A DNA stretch of 9,882 nucleotides, taken from an uncultured Burkholderiales bacterium (lineage in GTDB: Bacteria > Pseudomonadota > Gammaproteobacteria > Burkholderiales > Burkholderiaceae_C). Below, piece by piece: positions 6,482 through 9,882 of this stretch. The first letter of the stretch is position 1, and each line of letters begins with the position of its first letter. The DNA lies in the NCBI GenBank assembly GCA_903887655.1, contig CAISQQ010000291.1, forward strand, positions 1 to 9,882, written 5' to 3'. Below the pieces are notes generated by a model. It was not told the DNA's origin. It worked only from the letters and a program-made list of their open reading frames with translations, and did no database searches. Made by a program: the position numbers and the translations under genes.

Positions 6482-7282
6482 TCAATACGTCCCTTTGTAA
6501 GCCCCCCCATCGATCAAAATGTTTTGACCGGTGATGTAACTGGCTTGAGCGCTGCATAAAAAAGCGCAGGTGGCGCCAAACTCATCGCTGTTGCCAAATC
6601 GGTTGGCGGGAATGGTTTTGATGCGCTGGCCCATCACCTCTTCCATCGACAGACCCGTTTTTTGCACAGCACCCTTGAGGGTTTCGCGGATGCGATCGGT
6701 GTCAAAAGCGCCGGGCAATAAGTTATTGATGGTGACGTTCTTGGCCGCCAATTGACCCGAACGCGCCAAACCCGCCACAAAACCTGTCAAGCCACTGCGA
6801 GCACCGTTGGAGAGTCCCAAATTGTCGATGGGCGCTTTCACAGCGCCAGAGGTGATGTTGACAATGCGTCCAAACCCACGCTCGGCCATGGCATCCACCG
6901 TCGCCTTGATGAGCTCAATGGGCGTGAGCATATTGGCGTCCACAGCCTTGATCCATTCGTCTCGACCCCATTGTCTGAAGTCTCCAGGGGGAGGCCCGCC
7001 TGCATTGGTGACGACGATATCAAAGGCTTTGTGCGGCCCACCTGGCACTGACCAGACCTGCTCGCGGCCCTCGGCACTGGTGATATCCGCCGCCACACTC
7101 AAGACCGTGACGTGGGGGTTCAAGGCTTTGAGCTCGGCCACGGCCTGGGCCAGTGGCTCCGCGCGTCTGGCGACAATCACCACATGCACCCCCTCTTGCA
7201 CCAAGGCCTTGGCGCACCCCAGCCCCAGGCCCCTGGAGGCGCCGCACACCAAGGCCCATTTGTTCGTTAATCCAAAATTCAT
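6482..7282 (-). CDS. Short-chain dehydrogenase/reductase family protein with altered active site
   Basis: The 266-residue protein has the classical SDR fold. The cofactor loop is GASRGLG (14-20), R39-R40 after the second strand suggests NADP(H), and D66 and NAGG (93-96) are present. N117 and S145 match the catalytic Asn and Ser, and the C-terminal LIDGGAYKGTY is typical. Where the catalytic Tyr and Lys should stand (13 and 17 residues after S145) there are S158 and R162, in LGLSNGARSGL. This matches an FabG-like subgroup of SDRs annotated as 3-oxoacyl-ACP reductase-like, whose real activity is unclear. The reading frame is clean, so this is not decay. The ATG at 7282 overlaps the permease stop (ATGA) and has AGGAG at 7294-7290, seven bases upstream. 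The substrate cannot be told; it may be an unusual reductase or a non-catalytic binder. Confidence 0.92.
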   Translation of the reverse strand: MNFGLTNKWALVCGASRGLGLGCAKALVQEGVHVVIVARRAEPLAQAVAELKALNPHVTVLSVAADITSAEGREQVWSVPGGPHKAFDIVVTNAGGPPPGDFRQWGRDEWIKAVDANMLTPIELIKATVDAMAERGFGRIVNITSGAVKAPIDNLGLSNGARSGLTGFVAGLARSGQLAAKNVTINNLLPGAFDTDRIRETLKGAVQKTGLSMEEVMGQRIKTIPANRFGNSDEFGATCAFLCSAQASYITGQNILIDGGAYKGTY

Positions 7283-8310
7283 TGTTCAACTCCTAAGCGA
7301 GACACTAAAAATACGCCAACCAGCACCAGCAGCGTTCCCAAACCAATCCATGCATTCAAGGGCTCCCCCAAGATCCAAAAGCTCAAGAGCAAGGTGGACA
7401 AGGGACCAATCATACCGACTTGTGCCGTGATCGCACCCCCCATGAGCTCAATGCCTTTCATGACAAAAAAGATGGGTAAAACGGTGCAAACGATGGCGTT
7501 GATCAACGCCAACTGCAAGACTTCAACGGGCAAGGACAAGGCTTGCCAAGAACGAAAGAGCGTGAATTGCAGGATGCAGCACGCGCACGCCATGGAGCTC
7601 GCCCAAGCCACCAACCTCAATGACTGTATGCGCTCGAGCAGTCGCTCGCTGAGCATCATGTAGCCCGCATAGGTGAGAGCGCTCATGAAGACCAAACCCG
7701 AACCGAGCCAGACGTGGCTTGAAGAGACGGCAAGCTCAGCGCCAAAAGCCACCAGCAGCCCCAAGTAGCTCACCCCCATGGCAACAAGACGCTTGAGACT
7801 CACGCGACGCTTTAAAAAAACCCACCCCAGGATCAGCACCAAGGTCGGGTTCAGGTACAAAATCAAACGCTCCAAACTCGCGCTCACGTATTGGAGCCCA
7901 ATAATATCCAAAAAACTCGAAAAGTAGTAACCCATGAAGCCCAAAAAGGCAATCTCGCGCACATCCTTGGCGCTCAAGGTCACCCGAAATTGTCGCTGGG
8001 GACGATCTTCAAACGCCAGGGGCTGTGACCGCTGAGAAGACTCGGGAGCGCTGCCGCCTGGCGCGGGAGTTTGGCGAGCCTGAAACTCGGCCCAGGCGGC
8101 CATGATCAGGAAAAATGGCAACGCAAAGAGCATCCTCAGCATGATGAGGGTCATCGCATCCACCCCATAGCGGTAGGTGAGTTTGATCACGATGGCCTTG
8201 CCACTGAAGGCCACGGCGCCCATCAAGGCAAACACCAAGCCCGCCAGCGGTAAGCGCTGCCTTTGGGCGCCCAAACTCAGGCCTGGCGTGGGGGTTGAAT
8301 GGCCGCTCAA
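7279..8310 (-). CDS. EamA/DMT-family inner-membrane transporter
   Basis: The 343-residue product has about ten hydrophobic helices (near 22-43, 52-74, 117-140, 145-165, 172-191, 200-221, 231-252, 264-284, 288-312 and 318-337). They form two EamA repeats, as in drug/metabolite transporters. Repeat signatures are ERLILYLNPTLVLILGW (147-163) in the first half and AQVGMIGPLSTLLLSFWILGEPL (split about 296-318) in the second. A hydrophilic loop of about 40 residues (75-116, Pro/Ser/Gln/Arg-rich) sits between helices 2 and 3 and is longer than usual. The start is uncertain: TTG at 8310 overlaps the upstream stop as TTGA but has no clear ribosome binding site. Another TTG twelve codons in (L13) is possible, and anything later would cut helix 1. 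The cargo is unknown; relatives export amino acids or metabolites. Confidence 0.88.
   Translation of the reverse strand: MSGHSTPTPGLSLGAQRQRLPLAGLVFALMGAVAFSGKAIVIKLTYRYGVDAMTLIMLRMLFALPFFLIMAAWAEFQARQTPAPGGSAPESSQRSQPLAFEDRPQRQFRVTLSAKDVREIAFLGFMGYYFSSFLDIIGLQYVSASLERLILYLNPTLVLILGWVFLKRRVSLKRLVAMGVSYLGLLVAFGAELAVSSSHVWLGSGLVFMSALTYAGYMMLSERLLERIQSLRLVAWASSMACACCILQFTLFRSWQALSLPVEVLQLALINAIVCTVLPIFFVMKGIELMGGAITAQVGMIGPLSTLLLSFWILGEPLNAWIGLGTLLVLVGVFLVSRLGVEQ
7290..7294 (-). promoter_or_regulatory. Shine-Dalgarno site for the SDR gene
   Basis: The minus strand reads AGGAG seven bases before the ATG at 7282, within the end of the upstream permease gene. It supports the chosen start. Confidence 0.6.
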
Positions 8311-9882
8311 AACCCGGCTGCCAATCCGTCTCTGCGCGCGTCGCTGGCGGCCACATAGCCCTCGACCTTGGGGTCACCCAGTCGCCAAATGAATTGACCG
8401 GCCCCAAAGTCTTGGTAGTTGTCGTTGATCACGCCCACTTGATGGCCCAATTCGCGCAGCTGAGACAATGTTTGGGCATTGAGCTGGCTCTCCACATTGA
8501 TCTCCATGCCTTCGTTGTAGCGCCATCGCGGCGCATCACAGGCCGCTTGTGGGCTTTGACCGTAGTCAAGCATTCGAACCAAAGTCTGCATGTGGCCTTG
8601 GGGCTGCATATTGGCCCCCATCACGCCATAGCTCATCACCGGCTGGCCGTCTTTGCTCAAGAAAGCAGGAATGATGGTGTGAAAGGGGCGCTTGCCAGGC
8701 GCCACCAAGTTGGCTCGGTTGTGGGCATCGGGTTGCAAATCAAAAGCGTGGCCTCTGTTTTGTAGGCTGATGCCAAATTGGGGTTCAACACAACCCGAGC
8801 CAAATCCGAGGTAATTGCTTTGGATAAAGCTCACCATCATGCCATCTTCATCAGCCGTGGTGAGGTAAATCGTGCCCCCTTTGACCGGGTTGCCTGCTTG
8901 GAAATTCTGCGCACGATCGAGTTGGATCAACCTCGCACGCTGGGCCAAATAAGCATCATCGAGCATGTCCTCGACCGTGATCTGCATGGCGTCGGGTTGG
9001 GCGACATAGCGGTAGACATCGGCAAAGGCCAGTTTCATGGCTTCGATTTGCAAGTGCTGTGAAGCGACCCCATCGACGGGAAAGCTCGCCATGTCGAAAT
9101 GGCTCAAAATCCCCAAGGCCATCAACGCCGCCACCCCTTGACCGTTGGGGGGAATTTCATGCAAGGTGTAACCGCGGTATTGTTTAGAAATGGGCTTGAC
9201 CCACTCGGCACGGTAAGCCGCAAAATCACTGGCCTTCAAGGCGCCGCCGTGGCTCCTGGAGAACGCCTCCAAGGCTTGGGCGATCTCGCCACCATAAAAG
9301 GCCTCCCCGTGGCTTTTGGCGATGGCCCTCAAGCCTTTGGCGGCGGCGGGGAATTTAAACAACTCGCCCACCTCAGGAGCACGCCCCCAAGGCATAAAGT
9401 TGTCTGCAAAACCCGGCATGGCGTGAAGCTCTGGCGTGGCAGCAGCCCATTTTTGTTGCACGACAACCGGCAGCAAAAACCCACGTTCGGCCACCTCAAT
9501 GGCGGGCTGGAGCAAGGCTTCAAAGTCGAGGCGACCAAAGCGCCGACTCATCTCCACCCACGCCGCCACCGCGCCCGGCACCGTGACGGCATCCATGCCT
9601 CGTTTGGGGGGATTTTTCTCACCAGCACCGTATTTTTGATGAAAATACGCAGGCGTCCATGCTTGTGGTGCCGTGCCCGACGCGTTCAAGCCGTGCAAGG
9701 CTTGACCGTCCCACAGCAGGCAAAAGGCGTCAGAGCCCAGGCCATTGCTCACCGGCTCCACAATGGTCATGGTGGCCGCGGCCGCAATGGCCGCATCGAC
9801 CGCATTGCCGCCTTGCCACAGCATTCTGAGCCCGGCCTGAGCCGCCAAGGGGTGAGAGGTGCTCACCACGTTCCTCGCAAAA
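8307..9882 (-). CDS. Gamma-glutamyltransferase-family protein (5' end outside window)
   Basis: About 524 residues are visible of an Ntn-hydrolase that cleaves gamma-glutamyl amide bonds such as glutathione's. The frame stays open to the right edge, reading FARN before VVSTSHPLAAQAG, a typical family N-terminus, so the GTG at 9869 is probably internal and a short N-terminal part is missing. Numbered from that codon, GGNAVDAA is 20-27, SNGLGSD is 41-47, and the self-cleavage nucleophile is T333 (codon 8873-8871) in GGTIYLTTADEDG, after which the small subunit runs to the end. Conserved SNYLGFGSG (351-359), PGKRPFHT (391-398) and MQPQGHMQTL (421-430) follow. The oxyanion-hole GSPGG of E. coli Ggt is replaced by GVMGA (415-419), as in YwrD-like members. 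Whether a signal peptide exists cannot be seen. The stop overlaps the permease start (TTGA). Confidence 0.93.
   Translation of the reverse strand, partial: FARNVVSTSHPLAAQAGLRMLWQGGNAVDAAIAAAATMTIVEPVSNGLGSDAFCLLWDGQALHGLNASGTAPQAWTPAYFHQKYGAGEKNPPKRGMDAVTVPGAVAAWVEMSRRFGRLDFEALLQPAIEVAERGFLLPVVVQQKWAAATPELHAMPGFADNFMPWGRAPEVGELFKFPAAAKGLRAIAKSHGEAFYGGEIAQALEAFSRSHGGALKASDFAAYRAEWVKPISKQYRGYTLHEIPPNGQGVAALMALGILSHFDMASFPVDGVASQHLQIEAMKLAFADVYRYVAQPDAMQITVEDMLDDAYLAQRARLIQLDRAQNFQAGNPVKGGTIYLTTADEDGMMVSFIQSNYLGFGSGCVEPQFGISLQNRGHAFDLQPDAHNRANLVAPGKRPFHTIIPAFLSKDGQPVMSYGVMGANMQPQGHMQTLVRMLDYGQSPQAACDAPRWRYNEGMEINVESQLNAQTLSQLRELGHQVGVINDNYQDFGAGQFIWRLGDPKVEGYVAASDARRDGLAAGF

Overview
The window looks like a chromosomal segment from a betaproteobacterium of the order Burkholderiales, most likely a Comamonadaceae-type freshwater or soil organism. 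This rests on the ribF-ileS-lspA arrangement, the character of the proteins (for example the variant RibF kinase motif), the moderately high G+C and the heavy use of TTG for leucine. The genus cannot be fixed from the sequence alone. I see no tRNA, rRNA, CRISPR array, insertion sequence or phage gene.

Left part (7-5378). A leftward HNH-nuclease gene, probably starting at TTG 564, lies divergent from a rightward housekeeping block. That block is ribF (bifunctional riboflavin kinase/FAD synthetase), ileS (isoleucyl-tRNA synthetase) and lspA (prolipoprotein signal peptidase). The 210-bp divergent gap carries two adjacent inverted repeats. A perfect TATAAT lies between ribF and ileS, so ileS-lspA may have its own promoter. 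ileS and lspA overlap by ATGA.

Right part (5400-9882). Four tightly packed leftward genes are read in the order gamma-glutamyltransferase-family protein (cut by the window edge), EamA/DMT permease, short-chain dehydrogenase and NADPH:quinone reductase. The first three are joined by 4-base stop/start overlaps; the last follows an 86-bp gap and has its own strong ribosome binding site. A GC-rich hairpin followed by TTTT on the minus strand ends this group. It sits inside the last codons of the convergent lspA.

How the genes fit together: ribF supplies FMN/FAD, while ileS and lspA serve translation and lipoprotein maturation, a common betaproteobacterial cluster. The right-hand group combines a gamma-glutamyl peptide hydrolase, a small-molecule permease and two NAD(P)H-type oxidoreductases, one without the usual SDR Tyr/Lys pair. 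A role in handling a gamma-glutamyl or electrophilic metabolite is possible but is inference only. Overall the window is mostly ordinary; no clearly new system is visible. The points most worth a second look are the SDR active-site substitutions, the coupled four-gene group and the paired inverted repeats upstream of ribF.
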